Under the pieces are notes generated by a model that worked only from the letters and a program-made list of their open reading frames with translations, did not search any database and was not told the DNA's origin. Positions 36,827 through 45,582 of a DNA stretch of 64,000 nt are shown piece by piece (position 1 is the first letter of the stretch; each line of letters opens with the position of its first letter). This stretch comes from Dehalococcoidia bacterium. Lineage in GTDB: Bacteria > Chloroflexota > Dehalococcoidia > SZUA-161. A program made the translations under genes and the position numbers. The stretch spans positions 17,695 through 81,694 of the forward strand of contig JACWAE010000075.1 of assembly GCA_014874385.1 (NCBI GenBank). Direction: 5' to 3'.

Positions 36827-38350
36827 CTATCCTATCCTTACTTGATCTTGCGGGTACCGATATTCACTCGGCTGCTGACGCTGGATGAGGGCCAATACCA
36901 AAACGAGAGGCCCCAGCCGCCCGATAAACATAACAGCGGTAATAATCAACCGACCCGCCACAGATAAATCAGGGGTTATCCCTGTTGATAAGCCAACGGT
37001 TCCGAAGGCGGAAACCGTCTCAAACAAAAGCCTTAAAAATCCGAATCCCTTATCGGTGATTGTCAGCACGAAAACTACTATGAAAATGAGAGTTATAGAC
37101 AACATCACCAATGATAGCGCCCGGTGTATCTGCTGATTTGCGAATTCCCTGCCAAATGCTCCGGCATGTTCCTTTCCCCTGATTGTACTCCATATTGTTG
37201 CGACAAGCATGCCAAAGGTATTGACTTTTATACCTCCTGCGGTCGACCCTGCGGCCCCGCCAACGAACATGAGAAGTATAGTAAAGAATTGCGAATAGCT
37301 TTCCATACTGCCTATGTTAATACTGGAGAATCCCGCAGTTCTAGGGGTCACAGACTGGAAGAAGGCGTTAAGGACCTTATAGGGAAGTGAGAGAGGGCCA
37401 AGAGTATCCGCGTTACCGTACTCCGTCAATAAAATAGCCACAGTACCTAAAACCAGTAGCCCTAAAGTGGTGACCAGCACTATCTTGGTATCAAGGGAGA
37501 GTCTGCCGAAGCGTCGCATCCTGCCCACATCGGCCACGACTATAAAGCTGATGCCGCCGAGAATAATAAGCGCTGCGGTCGTAAGTATTACCGTTGTATC
37601 CGTTTGATAGCCCAATAAACTGCGAAAATTGCCAAAGAGGTCTAGCCCGCAGTTGTTGAAAGCCGAAACGGCATGAAATATTGCCCTCCATGCGGCTGTC
37701 CCCGTCGGATTCTGCACGGAGAACCGGATATAAAAGATTGCAGCGCCTATGGCTTCAACTATGAAGGTAAAAAGTAGAATCCTTCTCACCAGCTTGACCA
37801 TGCCCCCCAGCCTCTCCGTGCCTAATGACTGTCCGATTAGCCACCTCTCCCGAAGCCCGATCCTACGGCCTAATAACAGTAACAGGAGAGTAGCACTGGT
37901 CATGAACCCCAGGCCGCCGACCTGAATCAGTACCAGAATAACCCCTTGGCCGAAGCTGCTCCAGTAGGTCCCTGTGTCTACTACGGCCAGCCCCGTAACG
38001 CATACGGCTGAAGCTGCGGTAAAGAGAGTGTTAACAGGAGAGGTAAATTGCCCCGTTTTGCTCGCTACAGGTAGCATAAGCAGAATAGTGCCGAGGATTA
38101 TTACACCAGCAAAGCCATATATCATCATCAAAGGGGACAAGCCAGGTTGCTTAGGTCTGGGGATTGGAGGCAGAGGGATAAGCCACGGCCTGACCCTGGC
38201 TACACGGAATACCCTGTCTCCGAGCCTTCGCTCTGCTGGCTTTCGCTTCCAAACCGGCGGTATCTCGGGCAGTTCCAGTTCAATCTCTTCTTTTTTAGAA
38301 GACGATGTGAGCTTATCTTTTAGCCACCTGCCAATTCGTCCGATATTCAT
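36827..38350 (-). CDS. ktrB: Potassium transporter membrane subunit (KtrB/TrkH)
   Basis: About 507 aa from ATG 38350 with GGGAG just upstream; the tracked start adds 13 residues. A long cytosolic N-terminus (about 1-85) precedes the SKT channel-like core. Selectivity-filter repeats are visible as ASAVCVTGLAVVDTG, FNNCGLDLFG, VTPRTAGFSSINIG and FGTVGLSTGIT. It takes up K+ (Na+-coupled in many Ktr systems). Forms an operon with ktrA. Confidence 0.9.
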   Translation of the reverse strand: MNIGRIGRWLKDKLTSSSKKEEIELELPEIPPVWKRKPAERRLGDRVFRVARVRPWLIPLPPIPRPKQPGLSPLMMIYGFAGVIILGTILLMLPVASKTGQFTSPVNTLFTAASAVCVTGLAVVDTGTYWSSFGQGVILVLIQVGGLGFMTSATLLLLLLGRRIGLRERWLIGQSLGTERLGGMVKLVRRILLFTFIVEAIGAAIFYIRFSVQNPTGTAAWRAIFHAVSAFNNCGLDLFGNFRSLLGYQTDTTVILTTAALIILGGISFIVVADVGRMRRFGRLSLDTKIVLVTTLGLLVLGTVAILLTEYGNADTLGPLSLPYKVLNAFFQSVTPRTAGFSSINIGSMESYSQFFTILLMFVGGAAGSTAGGIKVNTFGMLVATIWSTIRGKEHAGAFGREFANQQIHRALSLVMLSITLIFIVVFVLTITDKGFGFLRLLFETVSAFGTVGLSTGITPDLSVAGRLIITAVMFIGRLGPLVLVLALIQRQQPSEYRYPQDQVRIG

Positions 38351-38483
38351 ATTGCTCCCTATTTTACCTCTTTTGTCCACCTGAGTCATCCATCAGACGA
38401 TGTCATCCGCCAGATAGCAAGTGTAGCGTGGCCATTCGCTTACGAAAGATGGGGGCCATCCCCATATTCATCGCTGCGCAAGT

Positions 38484-38512
38484 TTGAAAAAGGCACTTTT
38501 TGATGCTATATT
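38484..38512 (+). promoter_or_regulatory. Promoter of the double-cubane reductase transcript
   Basis: TTGAAA (38484-38489), 17-bp spacer, TATATT (38507-38512). Transcription from here would give a leader of about 260 nt before the reductase ATG. Confidence 0.6.
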
Positions 38513-38554
38513 ATTTGCAGACCTTTGAAAATAAATGACCAGGAGGTGAGAGCA

Positions 38555-38584
38555 GTGACCTGTGCGCGTCTTTACTTCACTTGA
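38555..38584 (+). CDS. Putative nine-residue leader peptide
   Basis: GTG ACC TGT GCG CGT CTT TAC TTC ACT TGA, encoding MTCARLYFT, preceded by AGGAGGTGAGAGCA, a consensus ribosome-binding site. It sits at the 5' end of a long leader that ends in an intrinsic terminator, which is the architecture of a translation-controlled attenuator. The residue being sensed is not obvious; a single Cys, an Arg and a Tyr are present. Confidence 0.45.
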   Translation: MTCARLYFT

Positions 38585-38599
38585 GTTTGAACCAAAAGG

Positions 38600-38742
38600 C
38601 CTGATGCAGGTTCTGCATCAGTCATCTGCTCGAAGGATCTCCGTGTCCAGAGAGAGGCGAGGGAGGTAGCCATAGCGTTTTAGCCATTGGGCTTAAGACG
38701 CCTGTAAAGCGGTGGTGCGGAGTCTTCGGCCATCGCTTTTTT
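38600..38742 (+). promoter_or_regulatory. Structured leader with intrinsic terminator (attenuator-like)
   Basis: A hairpin CTGATGCAG/CTGCATCAG near 38609-38629 is followed by a terminator stem AGCGGTGG (38708-38715) / CCATCGCT (38730-38737) and six T residues. The segment GGGCTTAAGAC upstream can pair partly with GTCTTCGGCC in the terminator loop and stem, a possible antiterminator. The terminator ends about 38 bp before the reductase ATG. It does not match riboswitch consensus motifs I can recall. Confidence 0.55.
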
Positions 38743-38779
38743 GTTTGCTTCAAAGTAACTGAAAGGAGTTTAGTACATA

Positions 38780-40054
38780 ATGACAAACGATAACAGGCAA
38801 ATGTGGACTGATTTAGGAATAGACCTCGAGCGACACGAAATGCTGCTTAATGCCCTGGGGCCGGCTTATAAAGAGATCTATCTCGCCCAGATGAATCGTC
38901 CTGAAGGGATGGAGTTTTTTGACTTCGTCGTTGGAGATATTCACGGCATTAGAGTGCGAGAGTTGCGCCAGCACGCCAAGGAAGGCGGGAAAGTAGTAGC
39001 CACCTACTGCGTCTTTGTACCAGATGAGATAGTTCTGGCTGCAGGCGCCGTTCCGGTGGGTCTTTGCGCGGGGACTAATTTTTCCATTCAGGCAGCAGAG
39101 CAAGTTCTACCGCGCAACACCTGCGACCTGATCAAGTCCTCCTTCGGCTTCAAGCTGGGACGCACCTGCCCGTATATTCAGACAAGTCATCTCATTGTGG
39201 GGGAGACTACCTGTGACGGCAAGAAAAAGATGTTTGAGATCCTGTCTGAGTACCAGCCTGTCTATGTGATGGAGGTGCCCAACAAGAAGAACAGAATAAG
39301 TCGTGACCTGTGGCTATCAGAAGTAGTTGCCTTCAAAGACGTTGTTGAGAAGCTGACTGGCAACAAGATCACGGAGGAGAAGCTAGCCCAGGCCATCAAG
39401 CTGGTGAATGGCAAGCGTCGTGCTCTCCAGCGACTGTATCAAGCCCGAAAAGCTAACCCAGTTCCCATCAGCGGAAAGGATGCACTACTGGTAACCCAGG
39501 TTTCCTTCTACGATGACGTTGCTCGTGACACCCAACAGATCAATGCTCTTTGCGATGAGTTGGAGAAACGAATTACCAATAGAAAGGGAGTCTTTCCGCC
39601 AAACTGCCCTCGTATCCTCATCTCGGGGTGTCCTATGGCTATCCCCAATTGGAAGCTGCACCATCTTCTGGAAACGTCTGGTGCTGCCGTGGTTTGCGAA
39701 GAGTCATGCATCGGCACGCGGGCTTTCAGCGACCTGGTGGCTGAGGACAAGCGGAGCATGGACGACCTGCTTAAAGCCATCGCCGATCGCTACATGCAAA
39801 TCCACTGTGCCTGTTTCACGCCGAACACTGAGCGGATAGAAGATATCTTAAGGCTGGCGAAGGAGTACAAAGTTGACGGTGTGGTTCATTACAACTTGCT
39901 GTACTGTCATACCTACGCAAATGAAGCGGTGAGGGTAGACAAAGCCCTGGAGAAGGAGGGCATACCACTCCTCCGCGTGGAGACTGACTATAGTGATGAT
40001 TCGGGGCAACTAAGGAACAGAATCGATGCCTTCCTGGAGATGATACAGGAGTAG
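38780..40054 (+). CDS. Double-cubane-cluster anaerobic reductase (2-hydroxyacyl-CoA dehydratase family)
   Basis: A 424-aa HgdB/BcrC-fold protein. Conserved Cys positions appear in ATYCVFVPDE, NTCDLIKSSFG, RTCPYIQ, GETTCDGKKKMFE, EESCIGTR and HCACFTPN. This layout is that of the double-cubane cluster proteins (YjiM/DCCP), which carry an [8Fe-9S] cluster and reduce small molecules at low potential. These are normally activated by a BadF/HgdC-type ATPase; none is next to this gene. Ribosome-binding site AAAGGAG. Expression is probably set by the upstream attenuator-like leader. The physiological substrate is unknown. Confidence 0.85.
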   Translation: MTNDNRQMWTDLGIDLERHEMLLNALGPAYKEIYLAQMNRPEGMEFFDFVVGDIHGIRVRELRQHAKEGGKVVATYCVFVPDEIVLAAGAVPVGLCAGTNFSIQAAEQVLPRNTCDLIKSSFGFKLGRTCPYIQTSHLIVGETTCDGKKKMFEILSEYQPVYVMEVPNKKNRISRDLWLSEVVAFKDVVEKLTGNKITEEKLAQAIKLVNGKRRALQRLYQARKANPVPISGKDALLVTQVSFYDDVARDTQQINALCDELEKRITNRKGVFPPNCPRILISGCPMAIPNWKLHHLLETSGAAVVCEESCIGTRAFSDLVAEDKRSMDDLLKAIADRYMQIHCACFTPNTERIEDILRLAKEYKVDGVVHYNLLYCHTYANEAVRVDKALEKEGIPLLRVETDYSDDSGQLRNRIDAFLEMIQE

Positions 40055-40236
40055 CTATCAAGGCATGACGGCACGGTCAAATTCCAGTCGAGAGAATAAT
40101 GATGCTGGTTGTAGATGGCTACCGACAACCTTTGCGGGCACCACCTTTCGAACCTAAACAAGAAGCCCAGAATGTCTACAGCGTAGGGCTCTCAACCTCT
40201 CGGTTTTTTCTGAACGCTTTACGATTGCCTGTAAAA

Positions 40237-40270
40237 ATTGACAACAAACAAAACAGGTGTAATAATGAAT
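40237..40270 (+). promoter_or_regulatory. Promoter of the ArsR-family regulator
   Basis: TTGACA is followed after about 16 bp by TAATAA(T), just before a 14-bp motif shared with the downstream ATPase gene. Confidence 0.55.
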
Positions 40271-40283
40271 TAGCAACTACGCA
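40270..40283 (+). promoter_or_regulatory. Shared upstream motif TTAGCWACTACGCA, copy 1
   Basis: TTAGCAACTACGCA lies between the -10 and the ribosome-binding site of the regulator gene. A 13/14 identical copy precedes the ATPase gene. Candidate operator for the ArsR-type protein. Confidence 0.5.
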
Positions 40284-40301
40284 GATGTTAAGGAGTAAGC
40301 C

Positions 40302-40664
40302 ATGATGACTAAAGCTGAAGACAAATGCGAGATATGGGCGGTGGACCAAAAGAAAGTGACCAAGACGAAGAATCGCCTGCCTACTGATGAGACATTTACA
40401 GTTCTGGCAGAGACTTTTGGGGCGCTGGCTGATTCTAACCGGGCTAAGATACTGCATTCTTTAGTAGACCAGGAATTATGCGTCTGCGATATTGCGTGTG
40501 TCGTTGGAATCTCGGAATCTGCCATATCACAGCACCTTCGAATACTGCGAACTCTTCGCCTGGTCAAGCAACGCAAGGAAGGGCGCATGATGTATTATTC
40601 TTTGAATGACGACCATATCCGTCAGCTTCTAGATATATGCTTAGAGCATACAAAGCATACTTAG
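40302..40664 (+). CDS. ArsR/SmtB-family metal-responsive repressor (CadC-like)
   Basis: A 120-aa winged-helix repressor. The alpha-3 site ELCVCDIA carries the Cys-x-Cys metal ligands of CadC/ArsR, and the recognition helix region is SAISQHLRILRTLRLVKQRKEGR. YSLNDDHIRQLL resembles the C-terminal alpha-5 zinc site of CadC. One N-terminal Cys (about residue 9) could complete a Cd/Pb/Zn thiolate site. It very likely represses itself and the ATPase encoded 70 bp downstream, through the shared motif. The inducer is likely Cd, Pb, Zn or another thiophilic ion. Confidence 0.88.
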   Translation: MMTKAEDKCEIWAVDQKKVTKTKNRLPTDETFTVLAETFGALADSNRAKILHSLVDQELCVCDIACVVGISESAISQHLRILRTLRLVKQRKEGRMMYYSLNDDHIRQLLDICLEHTKHT

Positions 40665-40690
40665 TGGAGCTTTTTATTTTGCATATCGAT

Positions 40691-40704
40691 TTAGCTACTA
40701 CGCA
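40691..40704 (+). promoter_or_regulatory. Shared upstream motif TTAGCWACTACGCA, copy 2
   Basis: TTAGCTACTACGCA, bracketed on both sides by ATCGAT hexamers, 31 bp before the ATPase ATG. Same motif as 40270-40283. Confidence 0.5.
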
Positions 40705-40734
40705 ATCGATAAATCAAGAAAGGAAGGCACCAGG

Positions 40735-43044
40735 ATGATAAGAGAAAGAGCCTTTAGAGTGGAGGGTATGGACTGTGCTGACTGCGCTCTTAAGATAGAA
40801 AGCGCTGTTTCTAAGGTTAAGGAGGTAGCATCAGCTCAGGTTTTCCTATCATCCTCAAAATTGGTGGTCAAACCTGCCAGCGATGGGCTGGACATAGGAG
40901 AAATAGTCAAAGCAGTGGAGAGGCTTGGCTATAAAGCGGAGCCAGAGGAGGCCACCCAATCCCTATCCCTTTATGTCGAGGGCATGGACTGTGCTGACGA
41001 GGTGGCAGTCATCCAGAAGAAATTCAAAAGCTTGCCCGGACTCCTGAATTCCGAAGTGAATCTTGCCAGTCAGAAAGTGGACGTTACCTACGACCCCTCT
41101 CGGCTTTCTTCTCAGGATATTATCAAATCTATTGCGGAAACTGGTATGAATGCTCGGCTGGCTAAGGCCAGAACCAGGGCAAAAGCCTGGTGGCAGGACT
41201 TTCGGGTTAAGCTCATTGCAGCTTCAGGCATTCTCTTACTTATTGCTTTTGTCCTGGAACGAGTGGGTTTAGACCATAATATAGCCAGGTCCATATATGG
41301 CGCCTCGATTCTCGTTGGGGGTTATTATCCGGCTAAAATGGCTCTGGCCGGACTCCGTGCCAGAACACTCAACATTTATACGCTGCTGGTAGTAGCCACA
41401 ATCGGAGCCATTGTCCTGGGGTTCTGGGATGAAGCAGCCGTTCTTGTTTTTGTCTATACATGGGGAGCCATCCTCGAAACTTATGCCACAGAAAGAGCGA
41501 GAGGCTCTTTGAGGCTTTTAATGGAACTGGTACCCCGGGAAGCACTGGTGAAAAGAAATGGCCAGGAGCTAACCCTGCCGGTGGAGGAAGTACAGGTGGG
41601 GGAGACCGTAATTGTACGACCTGGCGAGAAGGTCCCTCTTGATGGAACAGTTGTAGCTGGTTCTTCTTCGGTAGATCAAGCTCCCATAACCGGTGAATCA
41701 ATCCCGGTAAGTAAGACTCCAGGTGACTTAGTCTTCGCTGCCAGCATTAACCAGCGTGGTTCTCTGGAAGTAAAAGTTGGCAAACTGTCCCAGGATACGA
41801 CCCTGGCCCGGATAATCCATTCGGTGGAGAGGTCAGAGGCTAAAAAGTCCAGCTACCAGCACTTCGCCGAGCGATTCGGCCGGATATACACACCCACAAT
41901 GTTTTGCGTAGCAGTAATTGTCGCTGTGGTACCCTGGCTATTGGGTGAGCCTTTTACTCCCTGGTTCTACCGGGCACTAGTGGCACTGGTGGTCTCTTGT
42001 TCCTGCGGCCTGGCACTCTCGGTGCCTATCTCGGTGCTAGCTGCCGTAAGCGCCGCGGCCAGAAAGGGCGTTCTAATCAAAGGCGGTGCCGACCTCGAAG
42101 CCGCTGGCCGTGTTGAAGCAGTGGTTTTTGATAAGACAGGGACACTGACAATAGGTCTGCCCAGGGTGACGGATGTTATTGCCTTAAATGGCACAGCCCC
42201 TGGGCTTCTTTCTGTAGCAGCTTCCGTTGAGTCGCGCTCGGAGCACCCGCTGGCAGATGCTATCCTGAGAAAGGCACGTGAAGATGGAGCCGAGGTGATA
42301 CCGTTGAAAGAGTTTGAAGCTTTAGTCGGAATGGGAGCCAGAGGCCGGATTAATGGCAAGGATTACTATGTTGGGAGTAAGCGCCTCGCTGACCAGATGT
42401 TGATTCCCCTGGTCAAAGCGGAGAAGGAGATAACCCGACTTCAGTATGAAGGTAAGACTACCATCCTGGTAACAGGTGAGGGTAATATCCTGGGAATAAT
42501 CGGCGTTGCGGACCAATTACGACCGGAGGCTAAAGACACGATAGTCAAGCTCAAAAAAGCCGGAATGAAGCGAGTCGGCATGTTGACCGGAGATAATGAA
42601 GGGACTGCTCGGGCAATTGCAGCCCAAGCCGGTCTAGACGAATATCGGTCTCAACTGATGCCGGAAGATAAAGTGGAGGCGGTCAGGCAGTTAAAACAGA
42701 AATATGGCAGGATTGCCATGGTGGGTGATGGAGTCAATGATGCCCCGGCTATGGCAGCCGCCGATGTAGGAATCGCCATGGGCGCGGCCGGTACCGATGT
42801 GGCTCTGGAGACTGCTGACCTAGCGCTGATGTCAGACGATCTTTCTAAGATATCCTTTGCCCTTGGTATCAGCCGGAAGGCCATGAACATTATCAAACAG
42901 AATGTGGCCGTCTCACTGGCTATTGTCGCCTTAGTCGTCACGCTGGCTCTAATTGGTAAGATAGGTCTGGTACCAGGGCTTCTCATAAACGAAGGTAGCG
43001 CGCTTCTGGTTATGATTAACGGCCTACGCTTGCTGAGGAGCTAG
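40735..43044 (+). CDS. Heavy-metal P1B-type ATPase with CSC membrane motif
   Basis: A 769-aa metal efflux pump. Two N-terminal HMA domains: the first has GMDCADC (CxxC); the second has GMDCADE, with one Cys, as in Zn/Cd pumps. The phosphorylation site DKTGTLT is at Asp466, the SEHPLADA (HP) motif and GDGVNDAPAM hinge are intact, and TGES is in the actuator domain. The transmembrane metal motif reads Cys422-Ser-Cys424 instead of CPC. The last helix has NEGSALLV where Zn/Cd pumps have D-x-G, so Glu753 replaces Asp. Transported ion is therefore uncertain although the CadC-like regulator suggests Cd/Pb/Zn. Confidence 0.88.
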   Translation: MIRERAFRVEGMDCADCALKIESAVSKVKEVASAQVFLSSSKLVVKPASDGLDIGEIVKAVERLGYKAEPEEATQSLSLYVEGMDCADEVAVIQKKFKSLPGLLNSEVNLASQKVDVTYDPSRLSSQDIIKSIAETGMNARLAKARTRAKAWWQDFRVKLIAASGILLLIAFVLERVGLDHNIARSIYGASILVGGYYPAKMALAGLRARTLNIYTLLVVATIGAIVLGFWDEAAVLVFVYTWGAILETYATERARGSLRLLMELVPREALVKRNGQELTLPVEEVQVGETVIVRPGEKVPLDGTVVAGSSSVDQAPITGESIPVSKTPGDLVFAASINQRGSLEVKVGKLSQDTTLARIIHSVERSEAKKSSYQHFAERFGRIYTPTMFCVAVIVAVVPWLLGEPFTPWFYRALVALVVSCSCGLALSVPISVLAAVSAAARKGVLIKGGADLEAAGRVEAVVFDKTGTLTIGLPRVTDVIALNGTAPGLLSVAASVESRSEHPLADAILRKAREDGAEVIPLKEFEALVGMGARGRINGKDYYVGSKRLADQMLIPLVKAEKEITRLQYEGKTTILVTGEGNILGIIGVADQLRPEAKDTIVKLKKAGMKRVGMLTGDNEGTARAIAAQAGLDEYRSQLMPEDKVEAVRQLKQKYGRIAMVGDGVNDAPAMAAADVGIAMGAAGTDVALETADLALMSDDLSKISFALGISRKAMNIIKQNVAVSLAIVALVVTLALIGKIGLVPGLLINEGSALLVMINGLRLLRS

Positions 43045-43104
43045 TCAACTCGTGTTAATGGCCGACGCTGAGCGTTATCAAAAGCAGAACGGAGATCAGT
43101 AGCC

Positions 43105-43353
43105 ATGGAATGCATAGGGTGGCACTGGACTCAGAAAATGTCCTTGAGAGAGATTGCATCCCGAATGAAACTAAGCGAGGTTACAGAGTTTTCGACTGGG
43201 GACATTGCTGGTGTTTTTAAAAAGAGCATAGTTGTTGTGGTACATCCTATTTGGGGCTCCTCCAAGGAAGCCGAGAAAATATTAATATACGCCCATCATA
43301 TTCCTGACGGAGGAAAGAACGTGCTATTTGAGGAATTAACTAGAGAATTATAG
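43105..43353 (+). CDS. Hypothetical 82-aa protein downstream of the metal ATPase
   Basis: A small soluble protein with WHWTQKMSLREIASRMKLSEVTEF, a helix pattern that could be HTH-like, then a hydrophobic beta strand (KSIVVVVHPIWG) and His-rich IYAHHIPDGG. A GGAG lies upstream of the ATG. No family recognised. Being 60 bp behind the ATPase on the same strand suggests co-transcription and a possible metal-related role, from context only. Confidence 0.5.
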   Translation: MECIGWHWTQKMSLREIASRMKLSEVTEFSTGDIAGVFKKSIVVVVHPIWGSSKEAEKILIYAHHIPDGGKNVLFEELTREL

Positions 43354-43396
43354 GAAAGAGCGAAATACCTTGACAGCCTGCTAGAAGCAGTCTAGC

Positions 43397-43699
43397 ATGT
43401 TAGCTAATAAAAAAATGAATGATATAGCTTGGTATGCTGTTGGGGCGGTAGCAGCGGCTCTCACCAGCTTCGGTTTTGTGCCACAGATTGTGAAAATATG
43501 GCAGACAAAGTCGGTTAGAGACGTAAGCCCTATCACCATTCTCCAATTTATTGCCGGGGTATTGCTCTGGACTGTCTACGGAGTGCATCTTAGAGACCCT
43601 GTAGTAATAGCTGCAAACCTGGTATCGCTAGCTATCCTGATCGTAGCTCTGCTCCTCTACTTCCGCTTCTTCAAAAAGAGCAAGCCCGAAAACCGCTAG
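43397..43699 (+). CDS. SemiSWEET-family transporter
   Basis: 100 aa with three transmembrane helices. The PQ-loop motif is GFVPQIVKIWQTKSV in helix 1, and VLLWTVYGVHLRDPVVIAANLVSL covers helices 2-3. SemiSWEETs dimerise to move sugars or other small solutes down their gradient. An ATG six codons in (43415) is an alternative start. Follows the 82-aa gene by 43 bp; a functional tie to metal export is unclear. Confidence 0.88.
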   Translation: MLANKKMNDIAWYAVGAVAAALTSFGFVPQIVKIWQTKSVRDVSPITILQFIAGVLLWTVYGVHLRDPVVIAANLVSLAILIVALLLYFRFFKKSKPENR

Positions 43700-43712
43700 C
43701 TGAACACCCTTG

Positions 43713-45407
43713 CTAAATCCCCTCCTCTCTTAGAGCGTTGACAATGTACTGAATCTCCTGAGTAGTCAGGCCAAAGCGGTGCAGTGTATGACGGATAATC
43801 TCCAGCCCCGCCTCCAGCTCGGGGCGCACCATCTCAGCGACCCCCAATTCACGCAATGTCTTAATATCCTCATCTCGATGCACCCGGGCCACTACGTCGA
43901 GCCTGGGATTTATTCTGCGAGCATTCGCCATTGCCAGCCTTGTAGCTATCGGGTCGGGGAACGTAATCACCATCACCCTGGCCCTTTCCAGCCCTGCCCG
44001 CGCCAGGATTTCAGGATTAGCAGCATCACCATATATACAAGGAACACCCCTGGCACGCACCGGATCTAAATTTTTGGGGTCTATATCTACAACCAAATAA
44101 GGGAAATTTCTACGTTCCAGCACCTTCCCCAGGTTTCGAGCCACCTGTCCGTAGCCGCAGATCACCACATGTCCCGACAGGCGCTTGCTTTCATCCGAAA
44201 AACCGGGGTCGGTATGCGAGGCAAATAGCCGCGACACCCCTCTCACCTGAATCAGTCGATGATACAACCCCGATACCAGGCCCATGCCAAAGGGTGTCAG
44301 CAACATGGTGATGCCTGCAGCAGCCAGGGTCAAAGAGTACAGGTGTTTGGAGATGATACCCATGTCCAGGGCAACAGCAGCTATTACAAAGCTGAACTCT
44401 CCTATCTGGAACAGGCCGCTCCCCGCAAAGAGAGTGGTCTTGCTGCTGTAGCCGAAAGCCCAAACTATAACAGAGACTATGATAAACTTGCCTACCACTA
44501 TTGCCGCCACTACACTCCCAACTTCCGCTGGATTCGCCACAATGAAATGGGGGTCCGCGAGCATGCCCAAAGAGACGAAGAAAAGAATGGCAAATATGTC
44601 CCTCAAAGGCCCGATGTCCGCACGAGCCTGGTGAGCATACTCAGCTTCACTCACCAGCAGCCCGGCCAGGAATGCGCCCAGCGCTACGGAGAGCCCGACA
44701 TAGTAAGCTCCAAAGGCTGCTCCAAAGACCAGGCACACCACTGTCAGCACGAAAAGCTCCCTGGAGCGTCTTTCGGTCACCCTTCTCATGAACCAGGGCA
44801 GCACCCATAATCCCAGCACGAATATCATCGCTAGAAACGAGAGAGCTCTCAGGAGATCCCATCCCCAGGCCCTCGTAAATACGCCCCCGTCGCCCCCCAG
44901 AGAAGGGAGGATAAGCATTACAATGACCACGCTGAGGTCCTGCACCAGAAGGATGCCAGCCATCACCCGCCCGTGAGGGCTTCCCAGTTCGCCGCGCTCT
45001 ATGAGCGTTTTCAGCACTATGATAGTGCTGCTCATGGATATGAAAAGGCCGAACAGGAGAGACTCTCTAACCGGCCAGTGAAGCAGCCAGCCTAAACCAA
45101 AGCCCAATCCCGTAGTAGCGATTATCTGGGCAGCGCCTCCTAACGTAGCGACCCTGCCTATCTGCCTGAGGGTCTTCAGGGAAAACTCCATACCCAGAGT
45201 GAACATCAGAAGCACCACGCCGATGGTAGCGAGGGTTTCAACATCAGCCACATCGTGAATCAAGTGCAGACCGTAAGGCCCGATGGCAATGCCCACCAGG
45301 AGATAGCCCACAATGACGGGCAGCCTAAGGTGGTGCGCTATCATGCCGCCGACAAGGGCAGCCCCCAGTACTATGGCCATGTCCTCCAACAAGCTCAGCT
45401 CAGTCAT
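43713..45407 (-). CDS. CPA2-type cation:proton antiporter with RCK domain (KefB/YbaL-like)
   Basis: 564 aa. About 12 hydrophobic helices form the Na_H_exchanger domain (about 1-385); VVGYLLVGIAIGPYGL and ALGAFLAGLLVSEAEYAHQ are typical. A TrkA-N domain follows (HVVICGYGQVARNLGKVL, about 410-530). It exports K+ or Na+ in exchange for H+, gated by nucleotide binding. It lacks the C-terminal TrkA-C domain. Convergent with the SemiSWEET gene, 13 bp apart. Confidence 0.9.
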   Translation of the reverse strand: MTELSLLEDMAIVLGAALVGGMIAHHLRLPVIVGYLLVGIAIGPYGLHLIHDVADVETLATIGVVLLMFTLGMEFSLKTLRQIGRVATLGGAAQIIATTGLGFGLGWLLHWPVRESLLFGLFISMSSTIIVLKTLIERGELGSPHGRVMAGILLVQDLSVVIVMLILPSLGGDGGVFTRAWGWDLLRALSFLAMIFVLGLWVLPWFMRRVTERRSRELFVLTVVCLVFGAAFGAYYVGLSVALGAFLAGLLVSEAEYAHQARADIGPLRDIFAILFFVSLGMLADPHFIVANPAEVGSVVAAIVVGKFIIVSVIVWAFGYSSKTTLFAGSGLFQIGEFSFVIAAVALDMGIISKHLYSLTLAAAGITMLLTPFGMGLVSGLYHRLIQVRGVSRLFASHTDPGFSDESKRLSGHVVICGYGQVARNLGKVLERRNFPYLVVDIDPKNLDPVRARGVPCIYGDAANPEILARAGLERARVMVITFPDPIATRLAMANARRINPRLDVVARVHRDEDIKTLRELGVAEMVRPELEAGLEIIRHTLHRFGLTTQEIQYIVNALREEGI

Positions 45408-45582
45408 CTCGCTCCTTAGAGAATTCGGGCACTGCTATGGCAGCCGGGCACGCGTGGAAAGCATGATACATATTAGACGTCTTAAAAGCTACGGGTGGAA
45501 AGAATATTAAAGGATAGACGAAACAGTTCGTGACTAAAACAGATGCCTCGTGCTCCAAAGATATATAATCAGTCATTTCGCA

